From NCBI GenBank assembly GCA_028689115.1, contig JAQTWV010000001.1, positions 186,001-250,000 on the forward strand: a DNA stretch of 64,000 nt, read 5' to 3'. The stretch comes from Candidatus Altimarinota bacterium (GTDB lineage Bacteria > Patescibacteriota > Gracilibacteria > BD1-5 > UBA6164). Under the pieces are notes generated by a model. The model saw only the letters and a list, made by a program, of their open reading frames with translations, was not told the origin of the DNA and made no database searches. Made by a program: the position numbers and the translations under genes. Of the stretch, positions 1 to 8,603 are shown in pieces (position 1 is the stretch's first letter; each line of letters opens with the position of its first letter).

Positions 1-721
1 TATATTTTTTATCTCATTCTCAAATAAAGAATAATTGAATATTTTCGTTTATTTTGTAATATTCATTAAAATAATCAATTATTAAATCTTGTTTTTTATA
101 TGGAGCTAATCTTGCTACATTACAAAAATTTATTTTTCAATTATTTAATACCTTTTCTATATTGTCTTCTATTTTTTCATTTTTTAATTTTCCTATTTTT
201 TCAAAATCAAATGGGTTATAAATAGTTTTGATTTTAGTATTATTTATTTGTTTTTGTAAGTCAAGTGATAATTCTTTTGATACACTTATTATTTCATCAG
301 AAAATTTATAGAAAAATTTACATAAATAATAAAGTGGAATTCATAGTAAATTTTTATCAAAAGCATTATGAATTATAATAATTATTTTGGCTTTATTTCA
401 GAAAAATTTACTAAGTATATTAAAAATATTAGCTATATCTCAATGAGATATACTTATATTAATATCATTTTTATTACAAAAATTAGCTATATTTTTAGAC
501 CTAAAAATAAGCTTTTTTATTTTAGCTATTATTGAATTATTTACTCTTTCATCAAGAGAGAAAATATTTTCTTTTGGAATATTTAAGTTAATATTATGCT
601 TTTCAAGTGATAGTGCTAATACTTCAAAGTTTCAAGAAAAAGACATATAGAATTGTTCTATATATCTTTCCATTCATCAAATTATTTCAAGTTGAGGATT
701 TATATGAAGTATTTTTTCCAT
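1..721 (-). CDS. Glycosyltransferase family 4-like protein, 3' end outside window
   Basis: Predicted cytosolic glycosyltransferase that would add a sugar to a surface glycan. The N-terminus begins MEKILHINPQLEIIGGMERY, the usual GT4 opening in which a Gly-Gly-Met/Ala-E/R loop follows the first strand. It continues through a Rossmann-like stretch and an IIHNAFDKN segment to the inter-domain region VARLAPYKKQDLII, the start of the GT-B nucleotide-sugar domain. Only about 240 residues are inside the window; the donor-binding EX7E motif would lie beyond position 1. The ATG lies 1 nt beyond the stop of the neighbouring GT2 gene, so both are likely on one transcript. Several glycines, including one of the GG pair, are TGA. 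Acceptor and donor cannot be told from the sequence. Confidence 0.8.
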
Positions 722-722
722 G

Positions 723-1625
723 TTATTTTTGTTTTAAAATATATTTTCTCCAAATAGGTGATAGAAATGAATATATTCAAAGTTTATTTAGTATATTTAT
801 TATAATAAATATACATACTGATAAATAAAAAGATTTAAATATTTTTAAAAATAATATTATTTTATATTCATTATTTGGGGAAGATTTTAAAATATCATTT
901 AAATTAAATTTATTAAAAATATTTGATATATTATAAATATTTTTATATTCTTCTTTAAAACATTTAGAATTTAATGCAATACTTCATTGATTTTCATGTC
1001 TTCTATATTTAATCAGAATTTTATTATAATACTTAAACTTTATTTTATTAGACAACATTCTTAACCACATATCATAATCTTGTACACATTTATAATCTAT
1101 ATTAAATAATCATATTTTCTCAAAAATATCTTTTTTAATTAATAAAGAACATCATTGTAAAGGATATTTTCTAAAAATACAATTATATAATAAATTTTCA
1201 TCTTTCATATAATTTGAATTTGGATTTATTTCAGATATTTTTTTATTATCATGAAAAAATTCAAAATTACTATAAATTACAGTATTTTTATCATCTAATC
1301 ATTCCAAAACTTTTACTTGTTCTTCTATTTTATTTGGATAATACAAATCATCATGTGATAGCCAAGAAATATATTCTCAACTAGCTTTTTCTATTCATAG
1401 ATTCAAAGCTGTTGCAACTCATCCATTTTCTTTGTAAATATAATTTATTTTATCACCAAAAGAAAGAGCAACTTTTACAGTTTCTCCATTATCATTTGAA
1501 CCATCATTTATAACTAGTATTTCTATATTATTATATGTTTGATCTAATGCACTTTTTATTGCTTCCGCTAAATAATTACTTCAGTTATAGACTGGTATTA
1601 TTATTGATACTTTAGGGTAAAACAT
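723..1625 (-). CDS. Glycosyltransferase family 2
   Basis: A 300-aa GT-A glycosyltransferase. The start VSIIIPVYNGSNYL, then SALDQTYNNIEILVINDGS, and the metal-binding segment ISWLSHDDLYY are the hallmark GT2 motifs; the SHDD group stands at the DxD position near residue 90. A later CVQDYDMWLRM segment is the usual acceptor-side ED-x-D/W motif of rhamnosyl- and related transferases. No membrane anchor is visible, so it probably acts at the inner face of the membrane on a lipid-linked glycan. Its ATG shares one base with the TAA of the upstream methyltransferase (TAATG), indicating translational coupling in the surface-polymer operon. Sugar specificity is unknown. Confidence 0.88.
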
Positions 1626-2371
1626 TACTTTTTAATTATTTTTAATATTATTTTTCTGTAAATAAATTTAAGAACTGGATTATAAAAAATATTATTTGTT
1701 CTAAAATATAAAGGTAATGTATGTGTTAAAAATCCATATATATTTCTAGTAAAACTATATATATTATATTTTGAATATTCATTTTTATTTAATATAGCAA
1801 ACATTGCTCAGTATGGTTTTTCAAATTTTTCATTTGTAATAGCATCATAAAAGTGAAACTCAGGACATATATAAATATCCCAATTTTCATCGAAATCTTT
1901 TTCAGTCCATCCAGATTTATGTTTTTGCCATTCACTTCAATCAAGTCACCAAGCATCTTTCATTCACTCTGGCACTTCTTGAGGTAAAAATCCATAAGGA
2001 GTAAATATCACAACTTGTTTTCTAGCAAGAGGAATAGTGTTTTTTAAAACTTCTAATCATTCTTCTTTTTCTAAATGTTCTATTACATCAAGAGTTATAA
2101 TTGTATCAACTCAATTTTTAGGGATAGTTTTTATTACTTCATCCCATTTTTGTTTCAAAACTATAAAAAATTTTTCTTTATTTCATATTTTTTGAAGTAA
2201 ATGTTGAGCATATTGTTCGTATGGCTCTGCACAAATATGAACAACAGGTTTTATATACTTTTGAGGATTAATACCACATCAAATATCTAAAACTATATCA
2301 GTTTGTTTAATTTTTTTTGATACAGTATTTAGAAAAATTTCAGGAGAATCTATATATGTTATTTTTTGCAT
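1625..2371 (-). CDS. Class I SAM-dependent methyltransferase
   Basis: A 248-aa protein with a class I methyltransferase core: VLDIGCG at about residues 27-33 is motif I (SAM-binding), with both glycines encoded by TGA or GGT, and TIITLDVIEHLEKEE near residue 90 is the motif typical of Methyltransf_11/23 members, followed by VVIFTPYG. The Trp-rich segment EFHFYD and the C-terminal basic helix are lineage features I do not recognise. The position between sugar-nucleotide genes and glycosyltransferases suggests methylation of a glycan or of a nucleotide sugar. The gene overlaps the next one by one base and starts 6 nt after the upstream reductase stop. Substrate unknown. Confidence 0.82.
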
Positions 2372-2377
2372 TATTTA

Positions 2378-3139
2378 TTAATTATCATTAAAATCACTTT
2401 CTTCTATTTTATATGTATGCCAATATTTTGTTGTAAGTGACATTTTTCTTGTTAATCATATTCAAGAATATTCTTCTAGAGTAATTTTTTCTACATCACT
2501 TCATCACAGTTTAGCGTATTCATACATAGATATTTCTCTATCACCACATATATGAATTATAGGTAATTTTGTGTTTGTTTCTATTATTTCTTTTATACCT
2601 TTTGCAACTCATTGTGCAAATAGGTAAGTACCAAATCTATCTGTAAATGCTTTTGGATATTCCCAAGGCATAGTTGTGAAATTTGTTCTTGCTATTATAG
2701 TTTGAAAATTTTCATCATTATATGATTTAATTATTTCTTCTGCTATAAGTTTAGTCATACCATAATAATGTTTAGGAGAAGGAATACTATCTTCATCATA
2801 CATAAAATCATCTTCTCAACTAAATATACAAGCAGATTGTAAATATATAAACTTTTTTACTCAGTATTTTTTTGATAATTTTACTATATTTCTAGTTGCT
2901 ATTACATTTGTATTCCAAGCTAGTGTTTTATTTTCTTCACATTTAGGAATAGAAGCAAGAGCGGCTAGATGTATAATTATTTCTGGTTTTTTATTTTTGA
3001 TAAAATTTTCAATCATTTCAATGTTTGTGATATCCATATCATTTCTATTTGGATATATAGCATTTGGAAGTATTTTTTTAAATGCTTTTCCAAGTCTACC
3101 AGTTCATCAAGTAATTAATATTTTTGTTTCGTTTAGCAT
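2378..3139 (-). CDS. NAD(P)-dependent SDR-type sugar reductase, RmlD-like
   Basis: A 253-aa extended short-chain dehydrogenase. The dinucleotide-binding loop GGTGRLG lies at residues 10-16, IIHLAALASIPKCE near residue 60 resembles the RmlD/dTDP-4-keto-rhamnose reductase family, and the catalytic Tyr-Lys pair is YYGMTK near residue 133. It is shorter than WbjC/CapF (about 370 aa) and lacks their cupin-like end. It follows a CapE/WbjB-like dehydratase and a CapG/WbjD-like 2-epimerase. The likely job is therefore reduction of the 4-keto-hexose intermediate in synthesis of a UDP-2-acetamido-2,6-dideoxy-L-hexose; an RmlD-type reductase at this place is what the L-QuiNAc (WbvR) version of the pathway uses. 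The role is inferred from family and neighbours. Confidence 0.8.
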
Positions 3140-3148
3140 AATTGTTTT

Positions 3149-4144
3149 TTAATCATTTAGAAAACCACCATCTTTTAACATAGCATGAATTTCGTTTTTA
3201 TTCATCAATATATCATTTGAAGTATATTTTTCTTCTTTCATTTTTGGATGATTTTTATATTTTTCATCAAGTTTTTTAGTCATAGGAAGAATTATTCTAA
3301 AATTTTCATCTTCTACTGTATTTACAGCTTCATATTCTGAAACTAATTCTTCATGTAGTTTTTCACCTGGCCTTATTCATACTACACTATATTTTAATTC
3401 TTTATTGTAGTGATTTGATAAAACTTCAGCTAAATCTATTATATGACAAGCAGGCATTTTAGTAACAAAAACTTCTCAACCAAAACAGTTATCTGTAGCT
3501 TTAAATACAAGTCAAATAGCTTCTTGTAGAGTCATAAAATATCTAGTCATTCATACATCTGTAATTGGAAGAATTCTAGAAGTATTTTTTAACAAATCTT
3601 TAAAAAATGGTATTATAGAACCATTTGTTCACATCACATTTCCAGCTCTTATACATACAAATTTTGTTTCACTATGTTCATCATTTGCTTGAATCATTAT
3701 TTTTTCTCATAGAGATTTACATGATCCATAAACATTTATAGGATTACAAGCTTTGTCAGTTGATACATCAATTACTACTTTTACATGATTTGCTTTTGCT
3801 GCTTTTACTACATTTTCTGTTCAAGTTACATTTGTTTTTACACTTTCTTCTGGATAATCTTCGCAAACAGGTACATGTTTAAGTGCTGCAAGATGAAATA
3901 CATAATCTACATTCTTCATAGATTCAGTGATTCTAGATAAATCCCTTACATCACCAATCATATATTTTATGTTTTTATGTTCACTAAATTTTCTAGACAT
4001 CATAACTTGAGCTAATTCTCATCTAGAGTATATAATTATTTCTTTAGGATTATATTTTTCAAGTAATTGTTTTGTAAGTTCATTTCACCAAGAACCAGTT
4101 CCACCAGTTATAAAAATTCTTTTATTATTGAAATCTAATTGCAT
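3149..4144 (-). CDS. UDP-N-acetylglucosamine 4,6-dehydratase/5-epimerase family (CapE/WbjB/FlaA1-like)
   Basis: A 331-aa cytosolic SDR enzyme. Residues 5-20 carry RIFITGGTGSWGNE (NAD-binding), residues 90-100 VFHLAALKHVPVCE, and STDKACNPINVYGSCK near residues 124-140 provides the Ser/Tyr-Lys catalytic set; this wording is diagnostic for the polysaccharide-biosynthesis CapD/FlaA1/PseB group. The C-terminal GIRPGEKLHEEL segment is also typical. It has no N-terminal membrane domain, so it is the short soluble CapE/WbjB/PseB type. With the RmlD-like reductase (9 nt downstream) and the 2-epimerase (upstream) it would begin conversion of UDP-GlcNAc to an L-configured 2-acetamido-2,6-dideoxy sugar. 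Whether it also 5-epimerises cannot be read from sequence. Confidence 0.87.
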
Positions 4145-4161
4145 TTTTTATTTATTATTTA

Positions 4162-5211
4162 TTAAATATGTCTAAGTAATAATTTTACTATTTTTTGTGA
4201 TACATTTGTATCTCTATAATCATTTGGAATATCTCAAATATCAGTTTTAATTGCTATTTCCATAGAGTTTAGTATTTCTTCTTTTGTAATTCAAGATAAT
4301 ATCATTGAATTATTTTCAAGTAGTTCAGGTCTTTCTGTTGTTGTTCTAAGTAAGACACAAGGTGTTTTTAATATACAACATTCTTCTGGTACTGTTCAGC
4401 TATCTGATAATACACAAGTAGCAAATTTTTCTAAATTTAAAAATTTTTTAAAATTGAAAGGTTTACTTAATTCTATATTTTTTTCAAATTTTATGTTAAA
4501 TTTTTTTATCATTTCTTCCAATTTTGGATGAACTGAAAGTATTACTTTGTATTTTTTTGAAATTTCATTTAGTGCAGAAACTATATTTTCTAAATTAGAT
4601 TTATTAGTTACATTTTCATCTCTATGAAGTGTAACTAATATATAATCTTTTTTTATGTCTCTTTTTCAAATACTAGACTTGTATTTTTCTATTATTTCAG
4701 TTATAGGATTTCAAGTAACAATTATTTTACTTGGATGATATCATTCTATAAGTAAATTTTCTCTACTTCTTTGAGTATATGGAAGTAAATATTCTGATAG
4801 GGAATCAATTACTTTTCTATTTGTTTCTTCTGGAACATTTTCATCATAACATCTATTTCAAGCTTCCATATGAAAAACAGGTATTTTTTTTCTTTTTGCA
4901 ACATAAGAACTTAAACATGAATTAGTATCTCATAGAATCAAAACTACTTCTGGTTTTTCTTTTTCTATGATTTTATCTATGCTTATATACATGTTTCATA
5001 TAAATTCAAATCACGATTTTCACTCTTTATTTAATTGATAGTCAGGAAGTCTTAAATCTAAATCTTCAAAAAATTGATCATGTAATTCAGGTGTAAAATT
5101 TTGTCATGTGTGAACAAAACAATGATTAGTAAGTTTATCAAGTAGTTTTATTGTTTCACTTAGCCTTATTAATTCTGGACGAGTTCAAACTATTGTCATT
5201 ACTTTTTTCAT
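4162..5211 (-). CDS. UDP-GlcNAc 2-epimerase family (CapG/WbjD-like)
   Basis: A 349-aa GT-B-fold, non-hydrolysing 2-epimerase. The N-terminus has VGTRPELIRL (the conserved Arg is CGT), VLILGDTNS near residue 92, and HMEAGNRCYDENVPEETNRK near residues 112-131. That last wording is characteristic of the CapG/WbjD type rather than of MnaA/WecB. VTLHRDENV and VLSDSGTVPEECCILKTP are the usual C-terminal substrate-binding loops. It is the first gene of the minus-strand sugar set and is separated from TagD by a terminator, so the operon from here to position 1 may have its own promoter in 5212-5294. The predicted product is a UDP-activated L-FucNAc- or L-QuiNAc-type sugar. Confidence 0.87.
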
Positions 5212-5261
5212 AAGTATTTTTTTATAAATATCTTTTATTTTATACCAAAAAAAACAAAAAA

Positions 5262-5287
5262 AACAAACTTAATTAAAAAAGTTTGTT
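5262..5287. repeat. Small inverted repeat upstream of the CapG-like gene
   Basis: ACAAACTT and AAGTTTGT arms separated by an A/T spacer lie about 60 nt upstream of the epimerase start. It could be an operator or a weak hairpin. In such AT-rich DNA the chance of a fortuitous match is appreciable. Confidence 0.3.
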
Positions 5288-5294
5288 AAAAAGT

Positions 5295-5325
5295 AAAAAG
5301 ACCAAAAATACTTTTTGGTCTTTTT
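5295..5325 (-). terminator. Rho-independent terminator after the TagD-like gene
   Basis: A perfect 14-bp stem (AAAAAGACCAAAAA and its complement) with a 3-nt loop. T-runs flank it on both sides, so it could act in either direction. On the minus strand it begins at the stop codon of the TagD-like gene. Confidence 0.85.
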
Positions 5326-5779
5326 ATAATAACTTGTTTAATTCTCTTATTCACTCTAAAGCTTTTTCTATATTTTCTATGCTTTCACTATTTAAATTTT
5401 TAATTAGTTTTTTTAATTCTGTAGTTGATATATCTGGAGTTCTTGGTAAATAAACAACGTTGCAAAACTCTTTTAATTCATCAAATTTTCATTCCCAATC
5501 ATCTCACATAACAAAAGTGTCAATTGAGTATTTTTTTATATCTTCTTTTTTTTGTTTCCAATCATTTTCTGGTATTACTTCATCTACATATTTTATAGAT
5601 TCAAGTAAAAATTTTCTTTCTTCATAAGAGTAAAATGATTTTTTATTTTTTAAATTATTAAATTCATCACTTGATAATCAAACTATAAGATAATCTCATA
5701 ATTCTTTTGCTCTTTTTAAAATATTTATATGTCATTTATGTAGTATATCAAATGTTCAATAAGTAATTATTTTTTTCAT
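5324..5779 (-). CDS. tagD: Glycerol-3-phosphate cytidylyltransferase (TagD-like)
   Basis: A 151-aa enzyme of the nucleotidyltransferase superfamily, expected to make CDP-glycerol from CTP and sn-glycerol-3-phosphate. Almost the whole TagD signature is present: GTFDILHKGH at residues 8-17 (HxGH binds CTP), AKELGDYLIVGLSSDEFN, a YEERKFLLESIKYVDEVIPE block, VMGDDWEGKFDELK and the C-terminal LPRTPDISTTELKK (RTxxISTT). Trp residues are TGG while the invariant glycines are mostly TGA, which makes this gene a good internal control for the code. Length matches TagD (about 130 aa) plus a short C-terminal tail. The CDP-glycerol polymerase lies two genes upstream, so the pair defines a glycerol-phosphate polymer pathway. 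Confidence 0.9.
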
Positions 5780-5781
5780 AA

Positions 5782-6642
5782 TTATAATTTTTTAAAAATT
5801 CAAATTAAATCGATAGGGCTTTTATTGTTAGTATTTATTTTTTTCTCAATTGGAGATAATTTAAATATTCTCATAATAAATGTTATTAAAGAATTAATTT
5901 TTTTATAATTTGAAAAATTAAAATCTTTTCTTTGATGATGAAATAAATGTATTTGTTCAAATTCATTTTCTAAAAAAATATTTTGTAATGATTTATTTGT
6001 AAAATGATAAATATGAGGATGTTCATATATAGACCGATCTAAAGTATTTTTATCATCAGAAAAAGGAACATCTACAAAAATAATTCAGCCTTTATTTAAA
6101 TTATTTTTAAGTTTTCAAATTACATAATTTATATCAAAAAAATGTTCTAACACATGTCTCAAATATATTAAATCAAATTTTTCATCATAATTAATTTCTT
6201 CATAATTTCATTTTATAGCAATATTTTCACCTAGAATAGAATTAATATTATTTACATTTTCTCAATCTATTTCAATTCATTTTATATTATATCATTTTCT
6301 TTTTAGAGTGATTAAATTTCTTCACTCCCCAGATCATATTTCTAATATTTTAATTTTTTTATTAATTATATTTTTTTCTTTTAAAATCTTATAATTTTTA
6401 TTATTCCAAATATCAGGAGTATTTACTAAATCCATTATTAAATTAGATATTTTTGAAAGAAAATTTAATTTTTCTTCATTTCTTTTGCTTCAAAAATTAT
6501 CCCAATATTTTTTTTCATAGAATTTTCAAACAAATTCTTTTGATTCAGGTTCACAAAAATAAATATCATTTTTTTTATCATAATAAGTAGGTATTCAAAA
6601 AAATGAATTTTCACTATATATGATATCTTTTTTAAAATTCAT
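5782..6642 (-). CDS. Class I SAM-dependent methyltransferase in glycerol-phosphate cluster
   Basis: A 286-aa protein with SAM motif ILEIGSGEGRNL near residue 96 and a methyltransferase-12/23-type DLIYLRHVLEHF motif near residue 160, followed by GGIIFVDVPFSDDKN. About 90 residues precede the core and include aromatic-rich FFGIPTYYDKKNDIYFCE, reminiscent of methyltransferases in O-antigen clusters. One CGG codon (residue 203, in LD[CGG]SIYEHPH) falls where related proteins often have a Trp. The gene sits between the CDP-glycerol synthase and the polymerase, 2 nt before the TagD start, so it probably modifies the same polymer or caps its end. Substrate unknown. Confidence 0.78.
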
Positions 6643-6678
6643 AATATATAAATTAATGCTAAATGTTAAAAATATTTT

Positions 6679-7791
6679 CTACTTATCTAATTCACTAACT
6701 ATTTTTTTACAATATCATCATTTTTTATATTTATGAAAAAAATCTAGGAGTTTATCATATTCATAAATATATTTTTTTGTCTTAATTATCTTATCAATTT
6801 TTGCTATAATATCAATTATTTTGTATTCATCTTGTGTTAAGGTATTTTTTAATATAACATCTTTATAATTATAGTACATAGCTCTATCTTCAGATAAGTA
6901 TTTATCTAAATCAAATGCATAAAAAATAATTGGGTTTTTTGTTAATAAAAAATCTATATATATACTAGAATAATCAGTTATCAATATGTCAGTATGTTTT
7001 AATAATTCTTGTATATCAAAATCTATTTTTGAAATATCTTTTATGTTAGATTTTTTATCTAAATCTATATTTTTAGTTCATAAATGTCATTTTACAAGAA
7101 AAATATAATTATTAGCAATTAAAAAATCATTTAATTTTTCTAAAAATTCATTTGAAAAAGGACTAAAACTATCTCTTTTATCTCTCCAAGTAGGAGCATA
7201 AACAATTATTTTTTTATATGAATCTATATTTAATAATTTTTTTATTTCAAATACTTCAAATATTCATTTTTTATCAAAAAAAACTTCATTTCTAGGTAAT
7301 CATGTTATTTTAAAATCATTATTAAATGCTTCATTTAAAACACTTTTAGAATTTTTATTTCATGTAACACCAAATTTTATTTTATTAAAATACAATTTAG
7401 TATAGATATATTTTTTAAAATTATTTCCTTTGAAATAATTTTTATCAGATAATATAATTTTTTTTATAGGTTCTCAATGCCATAAATTTACAATATTAAA
7501 TCTTCATAATATGAAGTTTAATGGAGATATTTCCCATGTCATACCATCTATAAATATGTATTTTGCTCTCAAAAATAATAAATAATTTTTAAAATTATTT
7601 ATTTCTATAAAATAATTTTTAAATTTAGGATCTAAGTTTTTTATATCACTATTAGTTATATAAAAAACTTTTTTTCATTTGTTTTTAAAATATAAAAATA
7701 ATGCTTTACTATTTCATGAAAATCATTTTCATCAATTTCATCAAAAAATATACAAATTATTATTTTTAGGAATGATATAAGAAATAAGCAT
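6679..7791 (-). CDS. CDP-glycerol glycerophosphotransferase family protein (TagB/TagF-like)
   Basis: A 370-aa peripheral membrane transferase that would move glycerol-phosphate from CDP-glycerol onto a lipid-linked acceptor. Diagnostic segments are YAPTWRD near residue 195, HLGTKNIDLD, and the catalytic-domain end ILITDYSSIYIDFLLTKNPI near residues 268-287, all standard for the TagB/TagF family. The length matches a single catalytic domain (TagB size) rather than full TagF. The N-terminal FHGNSKALFLYFKN matches the family start, supporting the ATG chosen. That ATG lies inside a 14-bp hairpin (7782-7814), an unusual arrangement. The CDP-glycerol synthase is in the same operon. Whether it primes or polymerises is not decidable. 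Confidence 0.85.
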
Positions 7792-7820
7792 AAATAACAG
7801 ATTTATGCTTATTTTTTTTA
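7782..7820 (+). terminator. Perfect hairpin with T-run covering the start codon of the TagB/F-like gene
   Basis: AAATAAGCATAAAT pairs perfectly with 7801-7814 across a 5-nt loop and is followed by a T-run on the plus strand. As a terminator it would stop plus-strand transcription running antisense to the island. On the minus strand the same stem would occlude the ATG at 7789-7791 in the mRNA. Confidence 0.55.
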
Positions 7821-7935
7821 TTAAATTTCATAAAAAATCAAACTCTTTTTTCATATATTTTTATTATTTATATTTTATAATTTATATATACAAAACATAA
7901 AAAATCAACAACTTTTTTTATTTTTATACCATTTT

Positions 7936-7966
7936 TTGTCACTTTTTTTTATTTATTCGTTATAAT
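7936..7966 (+). promoter_or_regulatory. Candidate promoter of the Kazal-like gene
   Basis: TTGTCA and TATAAT elements are 19 nt apart, with the -10 element 35 nt before the ATG at 8002. The spacer is 2 nt longer than ideal. Confidence 0.4.
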
Positions 7967-8001
7967 TAATGTTAAGTATTTTATATCTTAATTATTTGAT
8001 T

Positions 8002-8517
8002 ATGAAAAAAATAATAATTACAATTCTACTGCTTTTAACTTTTTCTTTTACTTCATATGCTCAATATATTGAAGGGCAAAGTAGTTCAAATAATGATAAT
8101 ATATACACTACTTTAGCATCTACAGATATGAGTAATGATGTTAGGATGTGTACATTAGAATATGCTCCAGTTTGTGCTGAAGTTCAAGTTCAATGTATAA
8201 AAGCTCCATGTTTCCCAGTAAATGAAACATTTTGAAATGCATGTATGGCAGGTGATAACAAGATTTTATATGCATGAACTTGTGATATGTATATAAATAA
8301 TCTAGCATATACTAGATATCAAGTTTATGCACCAAAATTAGAGACTAGACTAAATTTTATTTCTACTGATGTCTTATATGATGCAATTGATTATACTAAT
8401 AATGTAATTCAAAAAACTGCATTATTAAAGTTAACTACATCAGAAATAAGAGATAGGATAACTGTTTATACATTTATAAAAGATTTATTTAAAAAAGAAA
8501 TAAGTAGTAGATATTAA
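8002..8517 (+). CDS. Small secreted protein with Kazal-like cysteine domain
   Basis: A 171-aa exported protein. Residues 1-20 are a signal peptide (MKKIIITILLLLTFSFTSYA) with a plausible cut before QYIEG. Residues about 50-95 contain CTLEYAPVCAE, then CIKAPCFPV, then TFGNACMAGDN. This resembles the C-x-PVC ... T(Y/F)xNxC pattern of bacterial Kazal-like/follistatin domains, with an extra Cys-x4-Cys insertion. The C-terminal 70 residues are helical without known motifs. I start at the ATG followed by Lys-Lys rather than at 7969, because that gives a clean signal peptide. It is a single gene, closed by a hairpin at 8556-8600. Kazal domains usually inhibit serine proteases; that role is inferred. 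Confidence 0.72.
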
Positions 8518-8555
8518 TAAAAATGTTTTAAAATTTGTGTTTACATAAAAAATAT

Positions 8556-8600
8556 GAGATAATATATAGAATATCTAATTTTATATATTATCTCTTTTTT
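8556..8600 (+). terminator. Hairpin with T-run between the Kazal-like gene and the 1010-aa gene
   Basis: GAGATAATATATA pairs with 8582-8594 and is followed by six Ts ending 3 nt before the ATG of the next gene at 8604. It works as a terminator for the upstream gene, or as an attenuator in the leader of the downstream one. Confidence 0.6.
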
Positions 8601-8603
8601 ATT

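Noticed and set aside
5782-6642. Glycosyltransferase in the glycerol-phosphate cluster
   Set aside because: The GSGEG motif and LEHF box are those of SAM methyltransferases; no GT motifs were seen.
8535-8603. Upstream TTG-initiated extension of the 1010-aa protein
   Set aside because: The extra residues are encoded by the hairpin itself and are hydrophobic noise; the ATG at 8604 is preferred.
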